Origin: Sphingomonas sp.
GTDB lineage: Bacteria > Pseudomonadota > Alphaproteobacteria > Sphingomonadales > Sphingomonadaceae
Length of the DNA: 64,000 nt
NCBI RefSeq assembly: GCF_003248515.1
Contig: NZ_QFOB01000004.1
Span: 248,001 to 312,000, forward strand
Direction: 5' to 3'
In this document: in pieces, positions 42,346 to 50,717 of the stretch
Layout of the letters: every line of letters starts with the position of its first letter
How positions within the stretch are numbered: position 1 is the stretch's first letter
Notes under the pieces: model-generated
Seen by the model: the letters and a program-made list of their open reading frames with translations, nothing else
The model's database searches: none
Told to the model about the DNA's origin: nothing
Translations under genes and position numbers: made by a program

Positions 42346-43515
42346 CTAGGAGTTTGTTGGCGGCTCGGGCTGAGGATTGGTCAGCGTGCCTTCCTCAAAC
42401 AGGAAACCGGCAATATCGGGCTTGCCCGCGGAGGCCATCACCGTCTTGGTGATGATGAGCAGGGGCACCGCCAGCAGCGCCCCGGCCGCCCCCCACACCC
42501 AGCCCCAGAAACTGAGCGCGACGAGAATGAGCAGCGGATTGATCGTCAGCCGGCGCCCCACCAGCGTCGGTGTGATCATGTTCGCCTCGATCATATGGCA
42601 GACCACGAAGATCAGCGGCGGGAAGGCTGCATACCAGGCATCCTTGAAGCTCATCAGCGCGCCCAGCGCGAGCAGCAGCGCCGCCGCGATCGGGCCCAGA
42701 TAGGGCATGTAATTGAACAGGGCGACGATCCCGCCCCACATCAGCGGCGTCGGCAGGCCGATGATCCAAAGGCCCAGCGCCACGAGCAGGCCCAGCGACA
42801 CGTTGATGATCGTGATCGTCGAAAGATAGGCGGAGGTGCGGTCCACCATCTCCTGGATCACGCGCGCCGTCGCCATCGCGCTGGAAAAGCTGCCCCGACT
42901 CGTAATCGTCTGGCGGCGCAGACGGGTCCAGCCCGACAGGAAGAAATAGACGACGAGGATCGCGAAGAAGCCCTCGATGATCGCGACAGGCGCGGAGGTC
43001 GCCACGATGTCGAGCAGCGAATTGGGCGCCGCCACCGTGACCGTGCGCCCGCCCGACGAACTGCGCATGAACGTCTGCGACGTATCGCTGATGAAGCGAT
43101 CGAGGCTCGCATAGAGATCGAGGATCGGGCGCAGATTGTGGCGGACGCGCCCGATCCGCTCGGGCAGCACCGCGAACCAGCCCGCGGCCGGCACCACGAT
43201 CGCGGCGATCGCGGCATTGGCGACGACCAGAAAGGTCGCGATGCACAGGAAAGCGGCCAGCCCGGAAGGGATGCCCCGGCGCTCCAGCCATTCCAGCATC
43301 GGCACCAGAGCGATGGCGATCACCAGCGCGGCGGTGATCGGCAGGAAGAAGGCCGCGCCCGCCTGCAAGGCGAAGGGCAGCGCCAGAAGAAAGCCCAGCC
43401 CGAGGAACAGGGCGATCGCCGCGAGCAGGCGATCCCGCCGCAGCGATTCCGACTCGCGGGACGCGAGCGCCGTCTTCACCAGTTGCAGGAGCGTCGATCC
43501 GCCGCCGTTTTCCAC
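42346..43515 (-). CDS. AI-2E family (PerM/UPF0118) transporter
   Basis: A 389-residue inner-membrane protein of the AI-2 exporter (TqsA/PerM) superfamily, which includes Na+/H+ antiporters and small-molecule exporters. Its eight-helix plan is visible: an N-terminal helix pair around LLAAIALFLGLGFLLALPF, the re-entrant central region, and the C-terminal family block GIVALFNYMPYLGPIAAALLL with PLLIFVVCHMIEANMITPTLVGRR and INPLLILVALSFWGWVWGAAG. The GTG start at 43515 gives VENGGGSTLL. The real substrate cannot be told. Confidence 0.9.
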   Translation of the reverse strand: MENGGGSTLLQLVKTALASRESESLRRDRLLAAIALFLGLGFLLALPFALQAGAAFFLPITAALVIAIALVPMLEWLERRGIPSGLAAFLCIATFLVVANAAIAAIVVPAAGWFAVLPERIGRVRHNLRPILDLYASLDRFISDTSQTFMRSSSGGRTVTVAAPNSLLDIVATSAPVAIIEGFFAILVVYFFLSGWTRLRRQTITSRGSFSSAMATARVIQEMVDRTSAYLSTITIINVSLGLLVALGLWIIGLPTPLMWGGIVALFNYMPYLGPIAAALLLALGALMSFKDAWYAAFPPLIFVVCHMIEANMITPTLVGRRLTINPLLILVALSFWGWVWGAAGALLAVPLLIITKTVMASAGKPDIAGFLFEEGTLTNPQPEPPTNS

Positions 43516-43814
43516 CGTCTATCCCCTTGCGACCGGGCTAGCGCGACCAGCGGAAAATTTCGATAGAAATAAGCGGCTAAGCCGGATCAGCCGACAACTT
43601 ATGCTAAAAAAGATCCGTCTGGGCAGGCTCAGCTCGTCCCGCGAACGTCACAATTCATCGTGGATCGTTTGACGAATCGCCAGAGGTTAACGATCTGCGA
43701 TCTATCCGGTCAGGTGACGGGCGTTTTTCGGTATCCTGAACAAGACGTAAAATTCGCGAGCGCAGCCAAGGTTCCGGCGGCGTGGGCGGTTTCGCGCATC
43801 CGTAAGAGCCTTCA

Positions 43815-44408
43815 ATGCCCGCCATTCGGCGTACTCTTGTTGTTTCCGCAGGCGCGCTCATCGCTGCCGCGGTCGTTATTTTGCCTGCCAGCACGGGCCT
43901 TGCTGCCGAGCGCACCCCGATGCTGAGCTACGATTTCACCGGTTTCGCGCCGGCCGCCGTGCAGAGCACGCCCGCCGAAGCCGCCGCTCCCGCCCAGATC
44001 GCCGCCGTGCAGACCGAGGCTGCCGAGCCCGTCGCCAGGCTGGACGAGGCTTCCGTGACGTGCATGGCAAAGGTTGTGCATCATGAGGCCGGGAACCAGA
44101 GCCGCACGGGCAAGGTCGCCGTCGCGCAGACGTTGATGAATCGCCTGAAGGCCGGCGGCCGCTTCGGCAGCACGATCTGCGAAGTCGCCAACCAGCCCGG
44201 CCAGTATTTCAAGACCGCCTCCTATCGCCCGCAGAAGGACGATACGTGGGAAGCGGCGGTCGATGTCGCCCGCGATACGCTGAACGGCGATGAGGATCAG
44301 GTCGTCCCGGGCGCGATTTTCTTCCGCGCCGCCTATGCGCCGCCGACAAGTTTCTTCCGCAGCCGCCAGCGGCTGGCCGCCGTCGGCGATCACGTCTTCT
44401 ACCGCTGA
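43815..44408 (+). CDS. SleB-type cell wall hydrolase, exported
   Basis: A 197-residue exported protein with a signal peptide (TLVVSAGALIAAAVVILPAS, cleavage after LAA). The C-terminal hydrolase_2 (SleB/CwlJ) domain reads VTCMAKVVHHEAGNQSRTGK, with the catalytic Glu in HHEAGNQS, VAVAQTLMNRL, the FGSTICEVANQPGQYF block and GAIFFRAAYAPPTSFF. It likely cleaves peptidoglycan in the periplasm. An Ala/Pro-rich linker joins the parts. The 299 bp upstream show no gene and hold its promoter; a terminator hairpin follows. Confidence 0.88.
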   Translation: MPAIRRTLVVSAGALIAAAVVILPASTGLAAERTPMLSYDFTGFAPAAVQSTPAEAAAPAQIAAVQTEAAEPVARLDEASVTCMAKVVHHEAGNQSRTGKVAVAQTLMNRLKAGGRFGSTICEVANQPGQYFKTASYRPQKDDTWEAAVDVARDTLNGDEDQVVPGAIFFRAAYAPPTSFFRSRQRLAAVGDHVFYR

Positions 44409-44431
44409 TCCGTCAGCAGTCGTAATGCCAG

Positions 44432-44459
44432 CCCCCGATGCGGCCTGCCGCGTCGGGGG
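44432..44459 (+). terminator. terminator after the SleB-type gene
   Basis: CCCCCGATGCGG and CCGCGTCGGGGG form a 12-base stem (one G-T pair) with loop CCTG, starting 24 bp after the stop. A weak T-rich stretch (TTCGCGCATTT) follows. Confidence 0.65.
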
Positions 44460-44525
44460 TTCGCGCATTTGGAAAGCCTGTGCCCGGGCAGCGGCGCCGC
44501 CCGCTCCGGGCGGGGCCGCCCTTCC

Positions 44526-45146
44526 CTATTTCGGCTCGTCCCTGAACCGGGCCACCACCGTCGCGTCGATGCCCGCGGCCCTCAGCGGCATGGCAAAGCT
44601 GCGCTCGATCGCGGATCGTGCCGCATCGGTGGCCAGCCGCATCGGCAGCGCATCGTGCGCCTGCGCGACCAGTTCGGCCTGGCCGGCCTTGCGATTGGCC
44701 GCGTCCAGCTCCTTTTCGGCATCGGTGAGCATCATCAGCACGCCGCCCTCGCCATATTCGCGCACCGCCGTCAGATCCACTTCCGGCCCCTCCAGTTCGA
44801 TCGGCGGCAGCGTCACGGTCAGCGTGCGGGCGGCCGCATCCCATTTCAGGTCGCGGTCGCGCAGCTTGCCCAGATCCAGCGAATAGCGAACGAGCCCGGG
44901 CATGATGAGCGTCTTGCGGGCCGAGAAGCCGAAGCGGCTCTCCTCCGCCGTCACCACCGCCACGAAGCGGGCCGCGAACGGCACCAGCCGATTCTGCTGG
45001 CGCACCGCCTGAAGGCTGGCACGCGCCACGGTGGAGGGATCGCCATCGAACATGTGGCGCATCCGATAGCCGACGCCGACATAGAGCAGCGCCACGATCA
45101 CGGCGATGAGGATAGCGCCCCCGGCGGCGCGAAGAGCGGGGCGCAT
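44526..45146 (-). CDS. DUF4230 protein
   Basis: A 206-residue member of DUF4230 with an N-terminal membrane anchor (RAAGGAILIAVIVALLYVGV) and a periplasmic domain. Conserved blocks are NRLVPFAARFVAVVTAEES, the strand pattern of LKWDAAARTLTVTLPPIELEGPEVD split by DRD, and a C-terminal helix SAIERSFAMPLRAAGIDATV. The family function is unknown. The ATG overlaps the stop of the MBL-fold gene (TGATG), so the two are coupled, and both follow the M56/BlaI pair. Confidence 0.8.
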   Translation of the reverse strand: MRPALRAAGGAILIAVIVALLYVGVGYRMRHMFDGDPSTVARASLQAVRQQNRLVPFAARFVAVVTAEESRFGFSARKTLIMPGLVRYSLDLGKLRDRDLKWDAAARTLTVTLPPIELEGPEVDLTAVREYGEGGVLMMLTDAEKELDAANRKAGQAELVAQAHDALPMRLATDAARSAIERSFAMPLRAAGIDATVVARFRDEPK

Positions 45147-46003
45147 CAGGAAACGATCAGCCAGTGATCGCCATCGCGCCACACCAGATCGCGCGATTCC
45201 AGATCCAGCAGATGCGCCTGCACCGATCGCCCCGCCGCGCCGACCAGCCGGCTGTCGAGGCCGACATACATGCGCGCCACCATATCCGGGATGGTCTGCG
45301 GCCCATCGCCCAGCAGCTTCAAGATCTGATTCTCCCTGCTCTTGCGGTGCCCGGCGAGATGACGAACGAAGCGCTGCGGCTGTTCCACGCCATCGCCATG
45401 CGCGGGATAATAGATGCGGTCGTCGCGCCGCATCAGCTTGTCGAGGCTGGCCATATAGGCGGCCATGTCGCCATCGGGCGGCGCGACGACGCTGGTCGAC
45501 CAGCCCATCACATGATCGCCGGTGAAGAGCGCACCCGCCTCGCCCAGCGCGAAGCAGAGATGGTTGGAAGTGTGGCCCGGCGTCGCCACCGCCTCCAGCG
45601 TCCAGCCCGGCCCCGCGATCGTTTCGCCATCGGCCAGAACCCGATCGGGCGCATAGGCGGTATCGAAGGCGGCATCCGATCGCGGGCCCTCGTCGGCCAG
45701 CGCCAGGGGAGGACAACCCACGATCGGCGCGCCCGTCGCCTCCTTCAATGCGCGGCTCGCGGGGCTATGGTCGCGATGCGTATGCGTGCAGACGATCGCG
45801 GCCACCCGCTCTCCTTCCACCGCCTTGAGGATCGCCGCGACATGATCGGGATCGTCCGGGCCGGGATCGATCACCGCCACCTCGCCCTGCCCGATGATGT
45901 AGGTCTGCGTGCCCTTGTAGGTAAAGGGCGAGGGATTGGGCGCAAGCAGGCGCCGGATCAGCGGATGAAGCGTCTGGACGACGCCGGAAACCTGTTCGGA
46001 CAT
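45146..46003 (-). CDS. metallo-beta-lactamase fold hydrolase
   Basis: A 285-residue MBL-fold protein. The metal motif is VCTHTHRDHSPASRAL (HxHxDH), with VEAVATPGHTSNHLCF and ALFTGDHVMGW as further ligands, and YYPAHGDG near the end. A C-terminal winged-helix-like tail (DMVARMYVGLDSR, VQAHLLDLESRDLVWR) matches LACTB2-like enzymes, not class B beta-lactamases. No signal peptide is seen, so it acts in the cytosol, probably as a thioesterase or nuclease. It lies 65 bp after the M56 gene and is coupled to DUF4230. Confidence 0.88.
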   Translation of the reverse strand: MSEQVSGVVQTLHPLIRRLLAPNPSPFTYKGTQTYIIGQGEVAVIDPGPDDPDHVAAILKAVEGERVAAIVCTHTHRDHSPASRALKEATGAPIVGCPPLALADEGPRSDAAFDTAYAPDRVLADGETIAGPGWTLEAVATPGHTSNHLCFALGEAGALFTGDHVMGWSTSVVAPPDGDMAAYMASLDKLMRRDDRIYYPAHGDGVEQPQRFVRHLAGHRKSRENQILKLLGDGPQTIPDMVARMYVGLDSRLVGAAGRSVQAHLLDLESRDLVWRDGDHWLIVS

Positions 46004-46068
46004 GGATCCGGATGTGGCATCGCGCCCGATCCATGTGAAGGGCGGCCGATGCGCGAAAGGCGTGCGTT

Positions 46069-47736
46069 TCAGCTTATGCCCTTCGCCTTCATCCGCGCGA
46101 TCGCGCTGTCGAGCGCGCTCAGGGCGCGATCCAGATCCTCTCCCCTCAGGTCGCGCTCGCGGCGCAGGTCCGCGCGCGCCTGCTCCATCGATCGGATCAC
46201 GCGCGCATGGAAGGCGGCCTTGTCGCACAAGGCGAGCTTGCCCCAGTCGCGCTCGTCCGCCGATATGCGATAGCCACGCGCAGCGCAGCTCTGCACCATC
46301 TGCGCGCGCGCCTGATTGAGCGATACGGCCACCATCCGCTGCACCTGCGCCTTGTCATGGCCAGCGCGGGCCTGTTCGCGCGCGGCGCCCCTGGCTTCCT
46401 CGCGGGCGGCATTGGCCTCGACGCGGGCGGCGTCAGCTTCACGGCGAGCCTCCTCGCGCGCCTGCCGGGCCTCCATCCGTGCTTCCTGCGCCGCCTCGCG
46501 GGCGTCCGCGCCCATGGAGAGGCGGGTCGATCGGATCGTGGCAGGCGGCACCGGGGGAACCGGCGGCACGGGCGGCACGGCGGATTGCGGCGATGCGGGC
46601 GGCGACGGCGGCGAGACGAAGCCCCCCGGACCCGTGACCGTCACCGTCCGGATCCGATGCTGTTCGCGCACGGCGAGCGGGGGGACCGGTGGCGGCGCCG
46701 GCTGGGCGAGGGGCGCGGGAACCGGAACCGGAGCACCGGCCACCAGCGGCTCCGGTGCGGCGGCCGGCACGATCTGCACCGTCGCATTGCTGCCCGATGC
46801 CGTCGCCGCCAGCCCCGCGACCGTTGCGATCACCGCCAAGCCCACGCCCGCCGCGCGCCGGCCGAGGCCCAGCTTGCCACGCTTGATCATCTTCAGCCTC
46901 CGCTTGATCTCGTCGGTGCGATTGAAGGCGCAGGCGGCGGCCGGCGCGCGGCCCACCGTCGATTTCACGAGCGCGCTGCCATAGGCATAAAGCTGTTCGG
47001 GCGCGGCATCGGCCAGCACCGTCGCATCGCAGGCCAGCTCCTGATCGGCGCGGAAGCAGCGATACGCGATATGTGCGACCGGGTTCCACCAGTGGAGCGA
47101 GACGATCGCGATCGCCGCCACATTGGCGAGCAGATCCTTGCGATCATGATGCGCCCCCTCGTGCAGCAGCGCCTGGCGCCGTTCGCCCGAGGAATAACGA
47201 TCGAGGAAGTCGCGCGGCAGGAAGATGCGCCGGCGCAGCACGCCGGACGCGATCGGCCCGTCGACCGTGTCGCTCACGAAAATGTCGACGCTCGCCTCGG
47301 TCACGAGATGCGTGGCGCCGTCCAATGCCCTCGCCACGAACAGGCGATAGCGGATCATCTGCCAGCCGAAGAAGAGCGCAGCGCCGATCAGCCATGCCGC
47401 GATCAACAGGGCCGGCCAGCTCCAGCCCTGCGCCACCGGGCCGGCATCGAAGGCGGCCTGCACATCCGCCGGCAGCATGAGCGGATCGGCGATCTCGCCC
47501 GGCGAGGCGAGGCCGAGCTTCACCGTCGTGCCCGTCGTCGTCGTGGCGGACAGGAAGGGCTTCAGGAGCATCTGGTGCCCCGGCAACGGCGGCAGCACCA
47601 TGCGCACCAGCGGCAGCGCCCACAGCGCATAGGCGACGCGCGCGCCAAACCATGCGCTCACCGGCCGGCGCACGGCCAGCACGAGCAGCATCAGCAGGGC
47701 GGAGGAAACCAAAGTCTCGACGATCCAGTCGGTCAT
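46069..47736 (-). CDS. M56 family (BlaR1-like) membrane peptidase
   Basis: A 555-residue membrane metallopeptidase of the BlaR1/MecR1 type, which cleaves its cognate BlaI repressor on signalling. Four helices are predicted: SALLMLLVLAVRRPV, RVAYALWALPLV, ALLIAAWLIGAALFFGW and a fourth around the RGKLGLGRRAAGVGLAVIAT part. The zinc motif HEGAH with Arg/Lys following is in the cytoplasmic loop near residue 192, with the third ligand Glu in ADQELACDATVL. The C-terminal 230 residues differ from BlaR1: instead of a penicillin-binding sensor there is a Pro/Val-rich linker and a long Arg/Ala/Glu helix. It is coupled by ATGA to blaI. Confidence 0.87.
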   Translation of the reverse strand: MTDWIVETLVSSALLMLLVLAVRRPVSAWFGARVAYALWALPLVRMVLPPLPGHQMLLKPFLSATTTTGTTVKLGLASPGEIADPLMLPADVQAAFDAGPVAQGWSWPALLIAAWLIGAALFFGWQMIRYRLFVARALDGATHLVTEASVDIFVSDTVDGPIASGVLRRRIFLPRDFLDRYSSGERRQALLHEGAHHDRKDLLANVAAIAIVSLHWWNPVAHIAYRCFRADQELACDATVLADAAPEQLYAYGSALVKSTVGRAPAAACAFNRTDEIKRRLKMIKRGKLGLGRRAAGVGLAVIATVAGLAATASGSNATVQIVPAAAPEPLVAGAPVPVPAPLAQPAPPPVPPLAVREQHRIRTVTVTGPGGFVSPPSPPASPQSAVPPVPPVPPVPPATIRSTRLSMGADAREAAQEARMEARQAREEARREADAARVEANAAREEARGAAREQARAGHDKAQVQRMVAVSLNQARAQMVQSCAARGYRISADERDWGKLALCDKAAFHARVIRSMEQARADLRRERDLRGEDLDRALSALDSAIARMKAKGIS

Positions 47737-48101
47737 GGCTTGAGCTCCTTCAGCAGGGCTTCCAGTTCGGCGATATCGGTGTCGCTGAGAGCCTGGCGTT
47801 CGGCGAGATGGGCCACGAGCGGGGCCGCGCGGCCGCCGAACAGGCGATCGACGAGGCGGCTCGATTCGCGCGCCACATAATCCTCGCGCGCCACGGCCGG
47901 GCGATAGAGATAGCGGCGGCCATCCTCTTCATGCGCCAGCGCGCCCTTGGCGAGGAGCCGGCCCAGCATCGTCTTCACGGTGCGGTCGCTCCAGTCGCGC
48001 GCCGGATCGACACGCTCCGCCACCTCGGCCGCCGTGAGCGGGGATTCCGCCCACAGCACCTCCATCAGCACATGCTCGCCCTCGCTGATCCGCTCGGCCA
48101 T
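47733..48101 (-). CDS. BlaI/MecI family transcriptional repressor
   Basis: A 122-residue winged-helix repressor. The DNA-binding half reads ERISEGEHVLMEVLWAES, LTAAEVAERV and RTVKTMLGRLLAKGALAH, and the C-terminal half dimerises (DRLFGGRAAPLVAHLAE). It is preceded by two BlaI-type operators at 48113-48128 and 48134-48149 and forms an ATGA overlap with the M56 gene. It should repress its own operon and be inactivated by cleavage through the M56 protease. The ATG at 48101 gives MAERISEGEH. Confidence 0.9.
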   Translation of the reverse strand: MAERISEGEHVLMEVLWAESPLTAAEVAERVDPARDWSDRTVKTMLGRLLAKGALAHEEDGRRYLYRPAVAREDYVARESSRLVDRLFGGRAAPLVAHLAERQALSDTDIAELEALLKELKP

Positions 48102-48112
48102 CCACCCTCTCC

Positions 48113-48128
48113 GATTACACATGTAGTC
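48113..48128. promoter_or_regulatory. BlaI-type operator 1
   Basis: GATTACACATGTAGTC contains the palindrome TACA-CA-TGTA and matches the GACTACA-nn-TGTAGTC consensus of BlaI/MecI sites in 15 of the 16 positions allowed for spacer variation. It lies 12 bp upstream of the blaI start. Confidence 0.8.
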
Positions 48129-48133
48129 ATATC

Positions 48134-48149
48134 GACCACAACTGTAGTC
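48134..48149. promoter_or_regulatory. BlaI-type operator 2
   Basis: GACCACAACTGTAGTC matches the GACTACA-nn-TGTAGTC pattern with one deviation. Its centre is 21 bp from that of operator 1, two helix turns, so dimers can bind on the same face. Confidence 0.78.
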
Positions 48150-48403
48150 GTCAACGCGAAATGACGCTGCGATGCTGAACGGGAGATGACGGCGGCACGG
48201 GCATTGAGCAGCGGCGACACAACGAAATTCGGGGAAGGCGATTGCCCTCCCCGTCATGCCGGATCCCGCCCGGCCTGTGCATGACGCTATCGATCCACGA
48301 GGCCCATCGTACCCCCGCGCCGCCGCGCAAACCCGCCGCGGCGCCGGATCGAAACGGATCGTTGCCGCACCCCGCCCGGAAGGGAGGCGGGGAGAAGCCT
48401 GCC
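48150..48403. other. intergenic region upstream of the blaI operon and grxD end
   Basis: About 250 bp between the operators and the grxD stop. No gene is recognised. It contains imperfect palindromes (GCCGGATCCCGCCCGGC) of the intergenic-repeat type and a promoter region for the blaI operon. Confidence 0.4.
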
Positions 48404-48745
48404 TTATTCGGCGGCCGGGACGCCCTTTTCCTGCATGAGTTCGGCCAGTTCGCCGCTCTCATACATTTCCATCATGATATCCGATCCGCCGACGAACTCG
48501 CCCTTCACGTAGAGCTGCGGGATCGTCGGCCAGTTGGAATAATCCTTGATGCCCTGGCGCACCGCCTGATCCTGCAACACGTCCACCGACTGAAACTCGA
48601 CGCCGAGATGTTCGAGGATCGCGACCGCGCGGCTGGAAAAGCCGCACTGGGGGAAGAGCGGCGTGCCCTTCATGAACAGCAGCACATCATTGCCTTTCAC
48701 GGCGGCGTCGATGCGGGCCTGCGCGTCCTGGGTGGCGGTGGTCAT
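48404..48745 (-). CDS. grxD: monothiol glutaredoxin, Grx4 type
   Basis: A 113-residue monothiol glutaredoxin with the CGFS active site (LFPQCGFSSRAVAILEHLG), which binds a [2Fe-2S] cluster with glutathione as a dimer or with BolA and delivers it to targets. The start DAQARIDAAVKGNDVLLFMKG, WPTIPQLYVKGEFVGGSDI and the end EMYESGELAELM are family blocks. It lies 18 bp after bolA and co-transcribes with it, matching their physical partnership. Confidence 0.95.
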   Translation of the reverse strand: MTTATQDAQARIDAAVKGNDVLLFMKGTPLFPQCGFSSRAVAILEHLGVEFQSVDVLQDQAVRQGIKDYSNWPTIPQLYVKGEFVGGSDIMMEMYESGELAELMQEKGVPAAE

Positions 48746-48763
48746 GGCGTTTTTCCTCGAAAC

Positions 48764-48997
48764 TCAGGAAGGAAGGGCTGTGGTGAGCTGAAGCGCGTGG
48801 AGCACGCCGCCCATCCGGCCGCCCAGCGCATCATAGACGCGCTGATGCTGGCGGACGCGGGGCATGCCGCGAAAACTTTCGGCGACGACGCGCGCCGCAT
48901 AATGATCGCCGTCGCCGGCGAGATCGGTGATCTCGACATGCGCATCCGGGATCGCGGCCCGGATCATCGTCTCGATTTCTTCGGCCTGCATCGGCAT
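48764..48997 (-). CDS. bolA: BolA family protein
   Basis: A 77-residue BolA/IbaG-like protein that partners monothiol glutaredoxins in iron-sulfur trafficking. It has the start EEIETMIRAAIPDAHVEITDL, the DHYAARVVAESFRGM strand-turn and the helix VRQHQRVYDALGGRMGG with its conserved His. The ATG at 48997 gives MPMQAEE; a second ATG six bases on is an alternative. It sits between DUF1476 and grxD, the usual alphaproteobacterial order. Confidence 0.93.
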   Translation of the reverse strand: MPMQAEEIETMIRAAIPDAHVEITDLAGDGDHYAARVVAESFRGMPRVRQHQRVYDALGGRMGGVLHALQLTTALPS

Positions 48998-49007
48998 CAG
49001 CGCGGCC

Positions 49008-49331
49008 TCACTGGCTCTCGATCAGCTGGCGGCGCGCCTCGACGGTCGCGTCGTGCAGCGCGGTGCGCACGCGCGCCTCATCCACGTCCACGCTCGCGCC
49101 GACCAGATCGCCCAGCAGCTTGCGGATCACGTCCTCGTCGCCCGCTTCCTCGAAATCGGCCTGCACCACGGCCTTCGCATAGGCGTCGGTCTCCTCGGGG
49201 GTGAGGCCCATCAGCCCGGCCGCCCATGTACCCACCAGCCGGTTGCGGCGGGCGGTGATGCGGAAGGCCATTTCCTCATCGCGCGCGAATTTGCCTTCGA
49301 AGGCGCGTTCGCGATCAGAGAAATCCGTCAT
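49008..49331 (-). CDS. DUF1476 protein, F1Fo-ATPase inhibitor zeta-like
   Basis: A 107-residue all-helical protein of DUF1476, in Paracoccus identified as the zeta subunit that inhibits F1-ATPase. The sequence shows FSDRERAFEGKFARDEEMAF, with the N-terminal FEGKFA motif of the inhibitory part, RNRLVGTWAAGLMGLT and DEDVIRKLLGDLVGAS. Its neighbours bolA and grxD are an association common in alphaproteobacteria. It starts with ATG at 49331. Confidence 0.9.
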   Translation of the reverse strand: MTDFSDRERAFEGKFARDEEMAFRITARRNRLVGTWAAGLMGLTPEETDAYAKAVVQADFEEAGDEDVIRKLLGDLVGASVDVDEARVRTALHDATVEARRQLIESQ

Positions 49332-49431
49332 GTCAGCTCCCGTAGCGGTCGTTCGCTCAGATAGGCATCGCGGATCGGGAGCGCAACGGATCGGATCTTG
49401 TCACGCCTCAAGGAGAATGTGGGCCGCGTCC

Positions 49432-49773
49432 TCACTCCTCCACCAGCTTCATCAGCTTGCGCTCCACCGGCGCGAGGACGGGGCCAAGCTCGTGCCCGCG
49501 CTTCAGCACCGCGCCGCCTTCGCCGATCAGCGCCCATTCGCCCTGCCGGCTGCGTAGCGCCGGCCTTTTCTCGATCCGATATTCCGGCCGCTCGGCCGAT
49601 CGGCGAAAACAGGCGAAGGAGGCCGCGTCGCGCCCGAAATGGATCGCATAATCGCGCCAGTGGCCGGCCGCCACCATCCGCCCGTAAAGATCCAGGATGC
49701 GCTGCAATTCGGCGCGGACGAACGTGACCTGCTGTGCCGGGGCCGGCGTGGGGAATGGCGTCACCACACCCAT
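49432..49773 (-). CDS. DUF2794 protein
   Basis: A 113-residue protein of DUF2794, an alphaproteobacterial family of unknown function. The core reads RAELQRILDLYGRMVAAGHW, RDYAIHFGRDAASFACFRRS and AERPEYRIEKRPALRSRQGE, ending ALIGEGGAVLKRGHELGPVL. The ATG at 49773 follows shortly after the stop of the upstream cysE-like gene at 49807, so they are likely one transcript. No motif suggests an activity. Confidence 0.85.
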   Translation of the reverse strand: MGVVTPFPTPAPAQQVTFVRAELQRILDLYGRMVAAGHWRDYAIHFGRDAASFACFRRSAERPEYRIEKRPALRSRQGEWALIGEGGAVLKRGHELGPVLAPVERKLMKLVEE

Positions 49774-49806
49774 CAGGCGGCGGCCCTCATCGGGCTTGCG
49801 CCCCAA

Positions 49807-50508
49807 TCAGGCGCAATCGCGATCCCGCTGCGGCGCCTCGCGATCGCGCTGCTCGATCAGCTGGGACAGCTTGGCGCGCAGGGTTTCCACCTCGCACTTC
49901 AGCAGTTCCAGCTGCTGGGTCTGCGGATCGAAGCGTTCGCTGCACGGCGTGCCATAGGGAACGAAGCTATTATAATTCTGCGCATCCACCAAGGTGGGCC
50001 GTGCGGGAATTCCCGTCATGGTGGCGCCGGGGGGAACATCGCGCGTCACGACCGCATTGGCGCCGATCCGCGCGCCTTTGCCCACCGTGATCGGCCCCAG
50101 CACCTGCGCGCCCGATCCGATGATCACATCATCCTCGATCGTGGGATGACGCTTGCCGGCAACGCCATTGGCGGGATTGGTGCCGCCCAGCGTAACACAC
50201 TGATATATGGTGACGTTATTGCCGATGACAGCGGTTTCGCCAATCACGGTAAAGCCATGATCGATGAAGAAATTCTCGCCGATCCTGGCGCCGGGATGGA
50301 TATCGATCGCGCTCAGGAAGCGGCCGATATGGTTGACGAAGCGGGCGAGGAACCACAGTTCCGCCTCGAACAGCCAATGCGCCGCGCGATGGAAGGCCAG
50401 CGCCCACACACCCGGATAGAGCAGGATCTCCCACCGCGAACGCGGCGCGGGATCGCGCGCCTTCACGGAATCCAGATATCGGATCACTTCCCGCTTCATC
50501 TTGTGCAT
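49807..50508 (-). CDS. cysE: serine O-acetyltransferase, EpsC type
   Basis: Transfers acetyl from acetyl-CoA to serine for cysteine synthesis. The 233-residue protein has the shorter N-terminal part of EpsC-type enzymes (YPGVWALAFHRAAHWLF) and the hexapeptide beta-helix IDIHPGARIGENFFIDHGF, with the catalytic His/Asp pair there, TIYQCVTLGGTNP, KRHPTIEDDVIIGSGAQVLG and NAVVTRDVPPG. The C-terminal coiled part follows. The ATG at 50508 is used; one at 50499 is possible. With the cys operon at 5-9 kb it completes the route from sulfate to cysteine, apart from the sulfate-activation and sulfhydrylase steps. Confidence 0.92.
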   Translation of the reverse strand: MHKMKREVIRYLDSVKARDPAPRSRWEILLYPGVWALAFHRAAHWLFEAELWFLARFVNHIGRFLSAIDIHPGARIGENFFIDHGFTVIGETAVIGNNVTIYQCVTLGGTNPANGVAGKRHPTIEDDVIIGSGAQVLGPITVGKGARIGANAVVTRDVPPGATMTGIPARPTLVDAQNYNSFVPYGTPCSERFDPQTQQLELLKCEVETLRAKLSQLIEQRDREAPQRDRDCA

Positions 50509-50661
50509 AACTCCCTGCGGGCGCACTTAGTCGCTCGGCGCAAGAATTTCCAGAACCGATCGGTACAGATATCGACGGACCGATGGGCAACCGGCCGATG
50601 CGTTACCGGCCACCACGCCGACGGCGCCTCAAAAAGCACACGCCATTGCCCAGCCCTGCCG

Positions 50662-50717
50662 CGCCCAGCCCGCCGCGCCCAGCCCGCCGCGCCCAGCCCG
50701 CCGCGCCCAGCCCGCCG
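50662..50717. repeat. 14-bp tandem repeat
   Basis: Four perfect copies of CGCCCAGCCCGCCG, with degenerate copies on both sides (50648-50661 and 50718-50745). It fills the 290-bp space between cysE and the DUF2501 gene, which otherwise shows no gene. Confidence 0.85.

Noticed and set aside
46207..47880. A 557-codon frame opposite the M56 peptidase and blaI
   Set aside because: The M56 and BlaI proteins have zinc and HTH motifs and operators; the antisense product has none.
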